From Reticulitermes lucifugus (lineage: Eukaryota; Arthropoda; Insecta; Blattodea; Rhinotermitidae), in assembly GCA_026260175.1 (NCBI GenBank), contig JAKCWW010000558.1:2200-66199 (forward strand): DNA of 64,000 nucleotides. The letters run 5' to 3'. Below, piece after piece: positions 49,633-60,031 of this stretch (the stretch's first letter is position 1; each line of letters starts with the position of its first letter). The position numbers were made by a program, and so were the translations under genes. The notes below the pieces were generated by a model, which saw nothing but the letters and a program-made list of their open reading frames with translations, made no database searches and had not been told where the DNA came from.

Positions 49633-51189
49633 ATGCAATGGCATTTCAGGAACACCAATCGCTTGCCAGTAATTCCGAGAATTAAAGTGGGTATGCAGTC
49701 CATATTTGACAAGTCTGTGAGGGCTGTACAACCAGATAGTTTATTGAAGAATGCAATTCATGTAGTAGGAAATCTTTTAATTGCTGGCGATAGACAGTAT
49801 AAACTAAACAGGAACTGCTATTTGATTGGATTTGGAAAAGCTGTTTTGGGTATGGCATGTGAAGCAGAGAGAATACTTGGAAATCATTTATGTTCTGGAA
49901 TTATTAGTGTACCAGAAGGTATTCAAGAAGCTATGAAGAAGAATCCTAGCATGCAACTTAAGTCAGACAGCATGTTAAACATCATAGAAGGAGCAAAAAA
50001 TAATTTACCAGACAAAAGTGCTGAGGAAGCTGCAAAAAGAATTAAACAACTGATTCAGAATTTAGGTAGCAGTGATCTTGTGATAGTCTTAATATCTGGT
50101 GGTGGTTCCGCCCTTCTGCCTCTCCCACTGCCACCAGTCACTCTAGAAGAGAAGTGTCAAATGGTGAAACTTCTGGCTGCTTCCGGAGCTAACATAATTG
50201 AATTAAATTGTGTTCGGAAAAGATTTTCTCTTCTGAAAGGGGGAGGACTTGCACAGGTAGCTTACCCTGCCCAAGTAGTGGCTCTGATTATCTCTGACAT
50301 TGTTGGAGACCCAGTGGATTTAATTGCAAGTGGACCCACAGTTGTAAACAGTGATGCACCAGATGCTGCACTTAACATTATAAGAAAGTATTCCTTGCTG
50401 GATAAAATGCCAGCTTCCATACAAGCTCACCTAAGTACAACAAATAATAAGAATATGATGTATGAGAAAGAAGCATTACATAATTCAGAAACATTTTCCC
50501 ATGTTCAGAATTTACTGATAGGATCCAATTTGAAAGCACTAATGACAGCCAGAGAAGCTGCTCTCAGTAATAATTATAACTCTGTAATATTGTCATGTGG
50601 TATTGAAGGTCTTGTAACAGATGTCGGAAGAATGTATGCCACATTAACAGCTGCAGTGTGTGAAGATTTATGTAGAATATCTGCATCTGATAAAATACAT
50701 GAAGTTTTTTGTTGCATGAAACAGCAGTATAATGTCTGTGATGGTGCAGAAGAAGAGGTGCTATGTGCTGTGAAAAACATGAAAAATAAAAAAGGAATAT
50801 GTTTGATAGCTGGTGGAGAAACCACAGTTATTGTTAAAGGTAATGGTTCAGGGGGAAGAAATCAAGAATTGGCAATGGTCTTTGCCAGACACCTGAATGA
50901 AAATTCAAAGTTATTTCCATTCTTGGAACAGTTTCATGCTGTTTTTTTAAGTGCAGGTACTGATGGAATAGATGGCCCAACTGATGCAGCTGGAGCTTTT
51001 GGTTACGTGTATCAATTTAGTGCAGCTACAGAACAAAACATTGAACCAGATGAATATGAAAATAATAATGATTCATATAACTTTTATTTAAAATTGAATG
51101 GAGGTGAAGATTTAATAGTTGTTGGACATACAGGGACAAATGTAATGGATGTACATATCTTGGTTGTAGAACCAATTGAAAATTCCTGA
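49633..51189 (+). CDS. GLYCTK: Glycerate kinase (glycerate 2-kinase type)
   Basis: 518-aa single-exon frame. It phosphorylates D-glycerate from serine and fructose breakdown to 2-phosphoglycerate, which feeds glycolysis. Seen in order: an N-terminal glycerate-kinase domain (about 22-265) with IGFGKAVLGM at 65-74 (K69 aligns with the catalytic lysine of the family), SGGGSALL at 155-162, KGGGLAQ at 202-208 and SDIVGDPVDLIASGPT at 221-236; then a C-terminal MOFRL domain (about 385-515) with AGGETTV, GSGGRNQELA, SAGTDGIDGPTDAAGA and HTGTNVMD. Length matches the human enzyme (about 523 aa). The first 20 residues are basic and could be a mitochondrial leader. The start is uncertain: a TTTCAG acceptor-like site lies six codons in, so an upstream exon is possible, and Met21 would also keep the whole enzyme. 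Codon use is AT-rich like the neighbours. Confidence 0.95.
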   Translation: MQWHFRNTNRLPVIPRIKVGMQSIFDKSVRAVQPDSLLKNAIHVVGNLLIAGDRQYKLNRNCYLIGFGKAVLGMACEAERILGNHLCSGIISVPEGIQEAMKKNPSMQLKSDSMLNIIEGAKNNLPDKSAEEAAKRIKQLIQNLGSSDLVIVLISGGGSALLPLPLPPVTLEEKCQMVKLLAASGANIIELNCVRKRFSLLKGGGLAQVAYPAQVVALIISDIVGDPVDLIASGPTVVNSDAPDAALNIIRKYSLLDKMPASIQAHLSTTNNKNMMYEKEALHNSETFSHVQNLLIGSNLKALMTAREAALSNNYNSVILSCGIEGLVTDVGRMYATLTAAVCEDLCRISASDKIHEVFCCMKQQYNVCDGAEEEVLCAVKNMKNKKGICLIAGGETTVIVKGNGSGGRNQELAMVFARHLNENSKLFPFLEQFHAVFLSAGTDGIDGPTDAAGAFGYVYQFSAATEQNIEPDEYENNNDSYNFYLKLNGGEDLIVVGHTGTNVMDVHILVVEPIENS

Positions 51190-51393
51190 TGCTTGATCCT
51201 CTAATAATCATTTGACTTCAGAAGTGGTGCACTCCTAGATTTGGACCACTTAAAATGTCTCTGCTGAGAAGTTTGTAATCTAGTACAGCACTATGAACTT
51301 AACAATTTTAAATCTGTTCACAGTTGCAATTTTCCATTTTCATATTGGTAGTTCATAACATGTGTTACTACAGGTATGTGTCATAAGTTAATG

Positions 51394-51399
51394 AATAAA
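51394..51399 (+). terminator. Candidate GLYCTK poly(A) signal AATAAA
   Basis: First AATAAA hexamer after the GLYCTK stop, about 205 nt downstream, followed by TG/T-rich sequence (TTTGTTTTAGAATAGTGTGATTG) split here as TTTGTTTTAG then AATAGTGTG, a plausible cleavage context. It lies just before the Penelope-like insertion begins. Confidence 0.5.
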
Positions 51400-51530
51400 T
51401 TAAATATTTGTTTTAGAATAGTGTGATTGTCATTTTGATACCAGAAATGTATTTCCTAACAACTTTGTAAACGTTCAATAATCACCAACTAATGCACATA
51501 AACTTTTTCACAATAGTTTATTCTTAAAAT

Positions 51531-51577
51531 TCCCTTATACGTATTTCGGTGGTTTAAACCACCATCTTCAGGGGGTC
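51531..51577 (-). ncRNA. Hammerhead-ribozyme-like motif (b)
   Basis: On the minus strand: CCCC, CTGAAGA, T, GGTGG-TTTAAA-CCACC (5-bp stem II), GAAA, TACGTA, then TAAGGG, which can pair with the leading C run. This fits the hammerhead core CUGANGA...GAAA with a very short stem III and a UA cleavage position. An extra T between the core and stem II departs from the textbook fold. It lies at the left end of the Penelope-like element. Confidence 0.5.
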
Positions 51578-51814
51578 ATAGAGATTAATATGCATAGACT
51601 TTACAGTTATTACATATATGGTTATACTCATATATGTAGAATATGAGTGGGCTGATATTGTCCACTTCGTAAAGTATGTAAAATGAATTACTATAAAATG
51701 AATTAAAAGNTGCTAAAATGTTTACATAGTTTGTAGTTAGCCTGAAAATTAGTGGCAGTTTGGTCTTGTAGTAAGGTGCTCATCTGTATGTACTAAGTGA
51801 GCTGCGCGACGTCC

Positions 51815-51868
51815 GTGGCGTGTTGTTGCAGAGTGATGACCAGTCATCACTCTGCAACAACACGCCAC
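51815..51868. repeat. 26-bp perfect inverted repeat with 2-nt spacer
   Basis: Left arm 51815-51840 and right arm 51843-51868 are exact reverse complements (left arm begins GTGGCGTGTTGTTGC, core CAGAGTGATGAC), separated by CA. It lies at the 5' edge of the Penelope-like reading frame, so the frame reads inward from a fold-back junction. Confidence 0.9.
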
Positions 51869-52940
51869 TTTCACAAGAAAATAAAAGACAAGAAATGAAT
51901 ACCATACTCCAAATAGCAATAAAGAATGAATACCCACTGGTGATTATTGACCAATTGAACACAAAAATCAAGAATAAGAAATATAATACAATACATGATA
52001 CTATACAGACAAAACGATACAATAAATGGATAACATTCGAATACCATAGCCCTCTAATAAGAAAAGTAACACACATTTTCAGAAATACAAATTTATGTAT
52101 CACATTCCTTGTAAACAACACAATCCTTAACCATCTAAGAAACCAAAAAAGAAACATTGACAGATATGAAAATAGTGGAGTTTATAGCATAATATGTAAT
52201 ACTTGTGAAAGGAAATATGTTCGCCAGACAGGACGTAACCTAAAGGCACAATTTTTAGAACACCATAGATACATAAAAACTAATAATCCAAAATCTTCGT
52301 ATGATGTACATATTTTGAACAACAGACATGAATATGGTCCCCTATATTCTACGATGGAACTCTTAAAACTGTGTAAAAAGGGATGGTGTATGAATGCCTT
52401 AGAGAATTATTACATACACTGGTGCCAGCATAAAAATTCCTTAATACAAGAACAAGACGTAGGAGAAATAAACCCCTATTCTCACTTATTTTCTCAACCA
52501 GTCAAAATATGCATGCACCAAACAAAAACCCAACTCTTAATGCACAACTACAACCTTAACAGGCAGTACACAATATACCACAGGACAGTTGACAACACAG
52601 CAAGAGGTATGTTAAAATACATCTTTGCTACATGAGTTAATTGCTATATATATCTACAATAGTAGCTTATTTATATTTTTACAGGACAAGATCAAATGTG
52701 ACCGAACAACTAGTATACATAGCCGGCTGTCAAACACAATTTTGATTATCTTTTTAATATTTTATACTACAACTATCTTCAATTCTAAAAATTTTTAACA
52801 TAAAAACACTGAAGAAAGATAAGCTATCACTATGAACAAAAAAGACAAGTGATATCTAGTGCTTGTGGCTTACAAAATTATGTGCTGTGAAAGTGAGTGA
52901 AAAACAATTGGATGCATTGAAGATTGTGAACTCTCGACGA

Positions 52941-52986
52941 CCCCCCTTGAGGATGGCACAGGGTGTGCCGAAACATATGTAGGGGC
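52941..52986 (+). ncRNA. Hammerhead-ribozyme-like motif (c)
   Basis: Plus strand: a C run, TTGAGGA (core, first base T for C), T, GGCAC-AGGGT-GTGCC (5-bp stem II), GAAAC, ATATGTA, GGGG pairing with the C run. The same architecture as the motif at 51531-51577, in opposite orientation, at the right end of the Penelope-like element. Confidence 0.5.
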
Positions 52987-53009
52987 AAGAAATCAGTGAA
53001 AGAAAGTGT

Positions 53010-54600
53010 AGTGCATTTTGTTGAAATAAAATTAATTAATGCCTTGTATAGTTTGACAGAATGTGGAACTGTTTTAAATTCTTCATTTGTGGACACTACA
53101 GATTTTCCTTTCTGAATTTTGTTCGCTTCCCAAATCAATTGCCTAATTAATCAGTTAATTAAATTGCCCACCTAGTTAGCTTTAGGTCATGGCTATGTGA
53201 TATTTGTAAAATGAAGGTTGAAATTGGGCACTGTTTTGTGTAGATGGGATAATGGGTGTAAGTGTTGTATCCCAGATTTCAGTGATATGCCACAGATCTG
53301 AGAATATTTACATGTGTCAGTATGTTTCAAATTAATCGTTGAATGTCAGATGATCCTGTAAAGAACTTAAATATTCCATTCTGCTACTGTCACATTCTTT
53401 GAATAGTAATGCATTGTGCAAGCACATAAATGTACAGATTTTACCAAACTGCTGCAAGAGTATCATTCCTGTCATTATGGTTTCATGTCTCCCTAAAATT
53501 CTCCTCCATTTAGCTAGTAAGCTATACTTCGTTTTCATATGCTGTTGTTTTTACATACTTGCATGGTGTTCTAATTAGTGTGGTAGTTTTATACATATCT
53601 GATGATAGATGAATTTACAATTTTTCTGAAATGTCATTCTTTTTATGATTGAATTGTATGTAACCTACAGTTCTTTCATGACATGTTCAGTGCTAATAAT
53701 GTCCTTTCATCTGCTTCTCTAAACATCAAGACTTCACTTGCATTTCCCAGAACAGGGCTTGCGAGAGTTTTGTAAATGTTTGTAATGTGTCGTAATGACA
53801 GCTTTAATATCTGATTTCTTGCTTCACTAGTCATTAATATTCATATTTTTGATGATGCATCCACCTTGTCTTTAGATTATATAATGCAGCCTAAATAGCT
53901 GCAGGTATTGACTTATTACAGTATCGCTTTATTGATGCATATTTTACTGCATATAGGACATTTATTTTTTGCCATATGTGATGTAATGTGTGTGGACTAC
54001 TTGTTCATTTTACTTCATTTTCTAATGAAATTATATATATGAACCCATCTGTAACACTGAAGTAGTGCAATAGTGACCCTTAGCCCAACGTGGTTTTAAC
54101 TACATGCGGTCCAAACTAAAGATATTGGGGCATTTGCCGAAGGTTGAAAAAGTCATACATGTGCATAAACTCATGTGGTTATTCATCTGCCGAGGAAGCT
54201 GGCAGCATCTGCTACTCAATCTCTGTGTGAATGTTTAATGTTCAAAAATATATGTATTTAATGCATCTGCGTTTATGTAACATTTTTTCCCATACGAAGT
54301 TCCCGCAACGCGGTGTTACCCGGCACGCCATGACCACTTCACCTCCCCTCATCCCGCATTGGATGGTAGATCTATGCATTTATAACTCAGTTTCCCACAT
54401 GAAATCTCTATCCACACTTCGGTGATTAATATTATTTGGTATTTAGGTGCTCATAGTAGTGAGGATTCATAATGTGGTCTGGGTTAGGACACGATATAAT
54501 CTGGTACATGGTTATCAATATTTTGGAAGAAATACACAACACTCAAACCAACAAAATGCACTCTTATTATTTTTAGGTGTTCTATATTACAATATCTGTA
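53010..54600. other. Intergenic, no gene seen
   Basis: AT-rich DNA between the Penelope-like element and MBD2/3; only short random frames. Confidence 0.5.
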
Positions 54601-54604
54601 GACT

Positions 54605-54650
54605 AATCCAACATGTTTCCATCCCTCCCGGGATCATCAGCAATTCGTGT
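54605..54650 (-). ncRNA. Hammerhead-ribozyme-like motif (d)
   Basis: Minus strand: exact CTGATGA (54634-54640), a stem ATCCC-GGGA-GGGAT, exact GAAAC (54615-54619), then ATGT. Stem I pairing is poor. It lies between GLYCTK and MBD2/3 in a short stretch resembling 4.7 kb. Confidence 0.45.
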
Positions 54651-54839
54651 AAAAGTAAGAATTGCACAAACAGAACTAATAACGTACGTACATGTTAGAA
54701 AGAATGTATCAAATATGATCAATTAACTTCTATCATAGCCAAGTCTTCCGCCTTCAATAGATGGCAATACAGGCGACATGTGATGTTATTGTCTGCCACA
54801 CATTTCCACGGATTCACATTGTCTCTCGCATTGCTACGA

Positions 54840-54900
54840 AAGTACTCCATAGAATAGAATCCTTCCTGAGAAGCTAAGAGTTCTCAGTTGAGCGAATACA
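54840..54900 (-). mobile_element. LINE 3' tail fragment, minus strand
   Basis: ACTCCATAGAATAGAATCCT then TCCTGAGAAGCTAAGAG resembles the 11.61-kb LINE end (CTCCATGGAGCAGAGTCCTT, CTTGAGAAGCTAACAG). Confidence 0.45.
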
Positions 54901-55375
54901 TTTCCGGCATTACATTGGACCAGACAGCTTATAACTCACAGCTTATAACCGTGTTCAGAAGAACCAACCACAATTATAGGCATTGACAAGAAATATTCCA
55001 TGCCCTGTTACTTCATATGAAATACAGTTTCTTTCGGGATATAAAATGGACGTGATTTAAAAATTACATGCCATAATTATGAGTATAAAAGTAGGAAATT
55101 CAAGCGTGTGCAGTACGTATTGCGTTAAGGTGTTTCTCATGTTAAAATGTTGGCCTCCCTTACCTAACTCGGGACATAATTCGTCCTGCTTAAGGGGGAG
55201 TACTTCGTGGACACCATGGATTACTTAATGGATGCAACATAAATACTCTCTGCAGCTTTTATTTGTACTCTGTGATATGCTCTCGTATGTGTGGTTAGCA
55301 TAGGATCAATTAGATGTTGCGATATTAGTTGCAAGTCTTCAATTATCTTAAGCATTTTTGTGGTTACCTGAGCAG

Positions 55376-55491
55376 ATGTCTATAGAAAAGAAAAAATATG
55401 AATGCAGTGCATTACCGAAGGGGTGGCAGAGAGAAGAAGTTATTAGAAAATCTGGCCTTTCTGCGGGAAAAGTAGACGTTTACTATTACAG
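55376..55491 (+). CDS. MBD2/3: MBD2/3 methyl-CpG-binding protein, exon 1
   Basis: First coding exon of the insect homologue of vertebrate MBD2 and MBD3, a subunit of NuRD-type chromatin-remodelling complexes. ATG at 55376-55378; it encodes MSIEKKKYECSALPKGWQRE and continues VIRKSGLSAGKVDVYYY, the first half of the methyl-CpG-binding domain. The donor is AG|GTAAAT after 55491, leaving 2 nt of codon 39 (phase 2). Residues K32 and Y36 match the positions where mammalian MBD3 has His30 and Phe34 (the changes that cost it methyl-CpG binding), so this copy looks MBD2-like. The whole gene encodes 252 aa over five coding exons. The 5'UTR is not defined; nothing upstream looks like a CpG island. Confidence 0.95.
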
Positions 55492-56571
55492 GTAAATGGA
55501 ACTCGCGATATTGTTATTAATTAACGAAATAAGCATATGATTTGTAACAGCATGCAAGTTACAGAAATTTCATACTTACAAAGGTGCTAATTTGGCATAT
55601 GGTGTTCCCCGCTAAGACACTGCCATAAGTATTCTTGTAGTAATTGTATGGGCCTATTTTTTCCCTCCTTTCGTACCGCGGGAACTCGGCGGAATAGGGT
55701 CTTTAAGGTAATAACAGTCGCGTATCTAGTAAAATTATTCCCTGCCTTTTATGGAACATTAGGTTCGTTTCCAAAATCTCACCTCTGCTACCTACCTGAG
55801 TATGGTAATTCCAGTTCAAAACGTCATGGTTACTTCAATACTATTTGCAATATTTTCTTTGCATTTATCGGTTCTTCCAAGTGACAGATTCTTTACCATC
55901 TGGTAGAATTTGGTTTTGGGCATAATTAAGTCTTTATAAATCATTTTTATTATCGCTAAACACATACCGGCTGCCATATATTCAGCTGGACCAAACACAT
56001 CCCAAGGTGTATGTGAGTTAGAAGCATGCATGAAGTAAATCTGCAGGCTAAATACATGGTTACACTGCATCTGTGAGCATGGGAAGTAATGGTACTAACT
56101 AGGATAAATTAAGTGGTAACATGAGTACTCACATAAAGACAGAAGGCATCTGGTGCATATATTGGCCTAGGACACAGACCCTCCATTCTTCGGTTTTATA
56201 TACACCCCTGTTCCACCGGTGAAAATTTCTTGAGTAGCACCTAAAAAGAAACGATGTAGACATTTGTACCAGTCCTTGCTAGTTCTTTATACACATTTCC
56301 AGTCCATACAATGCATGAAAGTTCCACAAAAAATGCTAAACCAAATGTGTCATTATTTTTCTTGGTGAAGTGTCACTACATGTAGAAGTTGATTTTTATG
56401 TGAAGCTTGGGTATACCAAATCGTAAGGCTGTGTTGATGCTGTCAAAATGTCAGTGAGTTAAAAGACTGGTTACGCAGTGTCCGTCATGAAGTAGGGGAT
56501 TCAAAAAGTGAAAGTAAACAAAAAGGAACATAGAATCACATAAAAATATCAGATGTAACTGTGCATAAAGT

Positions 56572-56822
56572 AGTTGATTCTATGTTCAGTTCCAGACAAA
56601 CCTATGTTACTACTGAAATCTTCATTCTAAGGGAGTTATATCCCTCTTCTTTGTGCTGATGTAGTGAACCACTGAGTACTGACTAGCACAGACAGACACA
56701 GTACTCAGTTGTCCACTATAAATGTAAACATCAACACACAACACAGGGATACAACTCCCTTAGAATAAAGACTTTAGTAGTGACATAGATGTGTGTCTGC
56801 AACTAAACATAAAATTATCAAG
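56572..56822. repeat. Imperfect fold-back repeat, about 250 bp, in MBD2/3 intron 1
   Basis: The two halves are reverse complements with scattered mismatches: TATGTTACTACTGAAATCTT (left) matches the complement of the right half around 56770-56790, and TTCTAAGGGAGTT recurs inverted at 56752-56765. At the centre CTGAGTACTG (56672-56681) faces CAGTACTCAG (56699-56708). A half copy lies near 60845-60940. Confidence 0.75.
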
Positions 56823-56955
56823 AAATATAAAATACCTGTAATTAATCTACATTTTATACATTTTTAGCAATATTTTAATTGATAACATTGTATTTTAACT
56901 TCATATATGCACATCTTTGACAGCATGTATCATAAATTTATTCCTTTGTAAATGA

Positions 56956-56997
56956 CCTCCCCGAAGATGGACTGCAGGGACCAAAGTATGTAGGAGG
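56956..56997 (+). ncRNA. Degenerate hammerhead-like motif (e) in MBD2/3 intron 1
   Basis: Plus strand: stem I CCTCC (56956-56960) pairs with GGAGG (56993-56997). The core reads CCGAAGA and CAAAG, each one base off consensus, with a GG...CC stem II and a GTATGTA turn. It lies about 200 nt before the exon 2 acceptor in the sense orientation; the core changes suggest it is inactive. Confidence 0.4.
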
Positions 56998-57192
56998 AGC
57001 ATCACAAAATGACAATTATTTATGATTACATGTGCAGTTAGTTGGAATAAATACTGTCTATATATGTAGTAATGTATGTCATATTACTGGACTTTAAGAT
57101 AATGTACTTTTTGTTGGATTAAAAGTTGAAGTTCCTTGTAATATTACGGCACTTGGAATGTATGTACAAGAATTATTGGTTTCACATTGCAG

Positions 57193-57345
57193 CCCAAATG
57201 GGAAGAAGTTTCGCAGCAAGCCTCAGCTCGCTCGTTACCTGGGAGATGCACTTGATCTTGCCACCTTTGATTTTCGTTCAGGAAAAATCAATTCACTACT
57301 TCTCCGAAAAAACAAGAAGCAGAGAGGGACCCAATTTGACTACAG
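57193..57345 (+). CDS. MBD2/3: MBD2/3 methyl-CpG-binding protein, exon 2
   Basis: Acceptor CATTGCAG ends at 57192; the split codon becomes Ser39. The exon completes the methyl-CpG-binding domain (SPNGKKFRSKPQLARYLGDA, then LDLATFDFRSGKINSLLLRK), including the DNA-contacting GKKFRSKPQ segment conserved in MBD2 and MBD3. A basic KNKKQRG tail follows. Donor AG|GTAGG after 57345, again phase 2, so each boundary keeps the frame. Intron 1 (55492-57192) carries a 250-bp fold-back repeat and a hammerhead-like motif. Confidence 0.96.
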
Positions 57346-57558
57346 GTAGGCTGATTTTAAATCCTGCTAGGCATTACATTAGCTGTCTGAGATGCATACA
57401 AACTTTAAAATTTTGAAATCCTGCATACAACAATGTCAGTGATCCACAAAAAGTAGAGGCTTTCATTATTTCTTAGTTTGTTATTAACTTTTGTTTATAA
57501 TTGTACTAGAATTATTTTATGTCAATTATGTGAGTTTTGATATGCTGTAGTTTGTGTT

Positions 57559-57825
57559 CAAGATAGCGTAGTCGGTATAGCAACTTGCTACGAGCTGGAT
57601 GGTCCGGGGATCGAATCCCGGTGGGGGACGAGATTTTCAGCACCCGTTCAGACCGGCCTTGGGGCCTACCCAGCCTCCTGTACAATGGGTACTGGGTCAT
57701 TCCTGGGGGTAAAGCAGCTGGGGCATGGCGTTGACCACCCACCCCCATCTAGGGCTGAGGTTAAAGAAAGAGTAGAGCTATACCTCTACTCCCCCTCTGG
57801 GCCTTCATGGCCTCTTGTAGGGTGG
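57559..57825 (+). repeat. SINE family A, full-length copy in MBD2/3 intron 2
   Basis: tRNA-like head with box A TAGCGTAGTCGGTATAG and box B GGTCCGGGGATCGAATCC, then the family body (AGACCGGCCTTGGGGCC, CATCTAGGGCTGAGG) and tail GGGCCTTCATGGCC. Flanked by TTTGTGTT at 57551-57558 and 57826-57833, a target-site duplication. Confidence 0.85.
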
Positions 57826-58002
57826 TTTGTGTTATGTGGGTTGTGGTGCTATGCATCTTTGTAGTTTGTGAACATTGAATAATTCATCCTGCTTGTCAGT
57901 GTGTGACCTAAAACTGTTCTTCAAAAAATCTTCCTACAAGCAATCATTCGGCATTGTGACTGTTAATATTGTGACTTTATGAAATGATGGGAATGTTTTC
58001 AG

Positions 58003-58147
58003 TCGTGGGGTAAGGAATGACGCATCTCTTGTACCACCAATTCGCCAGACAGCCTCCATTTTCAAACAGCCTGTTACTGTTTATAAGACTCAAGAAGGAA
58101 AAGTGAAAACTGATTTCAAACATGGTCCACAGGAGAAGCCAAAACAG
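58003..58147 (+). CDS. MBD2/3: MBD2/3 methyl-CpG-binding protein, exon 3
   Basis: Acceptor GTTTTCAG ends at 58002; donor CAG|GTATGA after 58147. Residues 90-138 include PPIRQTASIFKQPVTVYKTQ (101-120), matching the MBD2/3 signature PVRQTASIFKQPVTK just after the methyl-CpG-binding domain, a segment known to recruit histone-deacetylase core subunits. The exon ends in phase 0. Intron 2 (57346-58002) contains a SINE copy (57559-57825) inserted in the sense orientation. Confidence 0.95.
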
Positions 58148-59000
58148 GTATGAAGGGCTAGTCACAGTTACACTGCAGAAGTTTGTAGTATGACTCTTAA
58201 TGTATTCTAAGCTAATATTATGCATATTTCCACTTCATATTCCAGGGTGCCTTAAAGTTTTTTGAAAACTTATGGCAAGACCAGTCCTTTTGAACTATTC
58301 TAAAATGCCATGTGGGCTTGTTTAGGTTGTAGTCTACCTTTAATTTTTGCCCATGTGGTGGGAAAAATTCCAACAATGCATAATTTTTAGGTATTTGAAA
58401 ACAACACTAGTATATAGTGTGTTTTCATAGTCATGAAAAGTGCCTATTACCTTTATCATGTCTGTCTGTCTGTCCCCATGTATCAGTGTGGGTCCCACTG
58501 GGTGAATTTCCATTAAATTTAATAATGAGAACTTTTATGAAAATCTGTCAGGAAATTCCAAATTTAGTTAAAATTGGGCACTTTACATGAAGACTTAAGT
58601 GTCTTATTGTTGCTGGCAACAGTAAATCACCATAAGCATGCTCTCTTGAAGTGAAATGGTATGAGGCTGTTAGGATAGCTGGGAGGTATAAGCATTACAT
58701 GAATACACCACAGTGTTAACTTGTACTTAAATTTTCTGTCTTGTTAGTTTATAATTTTGGCAGGTTTTTATGTTAAGTTTGAAACAATCATAAGCAATTA
58801 TATACAAGAAGAAGTTCTTCCCAGACCATTTTCTTTGTCCATCATTGTGAGTAAATGGAATACCATAATTTTAGGCCTCCCATGCCAGAAGTGCAATCCT
58901 TTACCTGTGTCAGAAAGGTTACAAAGACTAAAATTGGAGGCATTACAAAAGAACACAACATTGGGAACTCATATTTTGTAAGAAATTATTCTTTTTGCAG

Positions 59001-59246
59001 CTGTTCTGGGAGAAGAGATTAGAGGGCCTACGGGCATGTGATTTAGATGGATTAGAATTTAATGCAATGGAATTGCCCCGAGCACTACGAGCAGTGGGAC
59101 CCCATGTGGGTGAAGAGACCTTACTACAGTCTGTGGCTACAGCTCTTCATGTATCTACACAACCTGTGACAGGACAGACAGGTTCAAGATCTGCTCTTGA
59201 AAAAAATCCAGGTGTCTTTCTAAATCCTGATCAACCTTTAGTGCAG
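59001..59246 (+). CDS. MBD2/3: MBD2/3 methyl-CpG-binding protein, exon 4
   Basis: Acceptor TTTTTGCAG ends at 59000; donor CAG|GTGAGC after 59246; 82 codons in phase 0. Residues 139-220 read LFWEKRLEGLRACDLDG, then MELPRALRAVGPHVGEETLL and EKNPGVFLNPDQPLVQ, closely paralleling MBD3 (LFWEKKLSGLNAFDIAEE, MDLPKGLQGVGP, EKNPGVWLNTTQPL from memory). This is the conserved C-terminal MBD2/3 region that binds NuRD core proteins. Confidence 0.96.
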
Positions 59247-60031
59247 GTGAGCCTGTAACACGTCAAGATCCGTAGCTCACTAGTGAGCTGTCACTGTCAG
59301 TAGACTTTGTATGTGTGCATGTTTATTGACCTGTATCATATAAAAGTACATCTGCCTTTTATGCAGCTTTGTTCATTTTTCGTAAAAGTGTGATACACCT
59401 GTCTTCATTTGCATTCAGTACCACACATGACTTGAAAAAGTATTGTTACATAGTTTAACATATTGCCAACAGGTGGCAAAAACGCTTCTTTAGTTACAAC
59501 ATTGTCTGTGACACACACACACATGTGTATATATGCAGAAGTGCTGAAGGAAGTCATGTGACAGTTTGAAAAAATTATTAAACAATAAATGTGTAATGTT
59601 ATGGCATCAGCATTGTTGGAGGGATAAGGCTGATGTAACTGAATCTTTTGAGTAGATATACGAGACAATTTTTTCCTTGGAAAATGCTGTCAGAAGTCTC
59701 TGTGTTGATTCCTAATGTTTCATGGTTGTGGAGGTTGTTTTGCTGAAATATTCCTCTGAAGTCTGAGCATAACATAATTTGATATATTTCTCTAAAGTCT
59801 GTGCATAACATGTTATAGAAGTCCTGAATTGGTTCATATGTTGTTAGGGGGCCATGATAATGCTATGAAAGGAAGAGGATAAGAAGCACGATTAACATCA
59901 GATGGCAGGAGGAAATTTAGAAAAATTTACCATTTAATATAGTTAAAAACAGAGATACTTAATAAGAGCAAAGTAGCATTTTTATGTTAAGAGAGTAATT
60001 CCAGTAAATTAAATATATTTACTTTTTTCAG

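Larger units (their letters stand above)
51500..53000 (+). mobile_element. Penelope-like retroelement fragment (GIY-YIG class)
   Basis: The frame 51820-52635 (271 codons) ends in a GIY-YIG endonuclease domain. It has SGVYSIICNTCERKYVRQTG followed by RNLKAQFLEH, with a CxxC pair in the linker, as in endonuclease-bearing Penelope-like elements. The usual YIGQTGR reads YVRQTGR. Upstream residues look like the tail of a reverse transcriptase; most of that domain is missing, so the copy is 5'-truncated. Hammerhead-like motifs flank it in opposite orientation (51531-51577 minus, 52941-52986 plus), as expected for Penelope terminal repeats. A 26-bp palindrome (51815-51868) marks the 5' junction of the frame. 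The element sits directly behind the GLYCTK poly(A) signal. Outer limits are approximate. Confidence 0.75.

Noticed and set aside
51780-52157. 125-codon minus-strand hydrophobic frame
   Set aside because: Shadow of the Penelope-like frame on the other strand; its start includes the palindrome.
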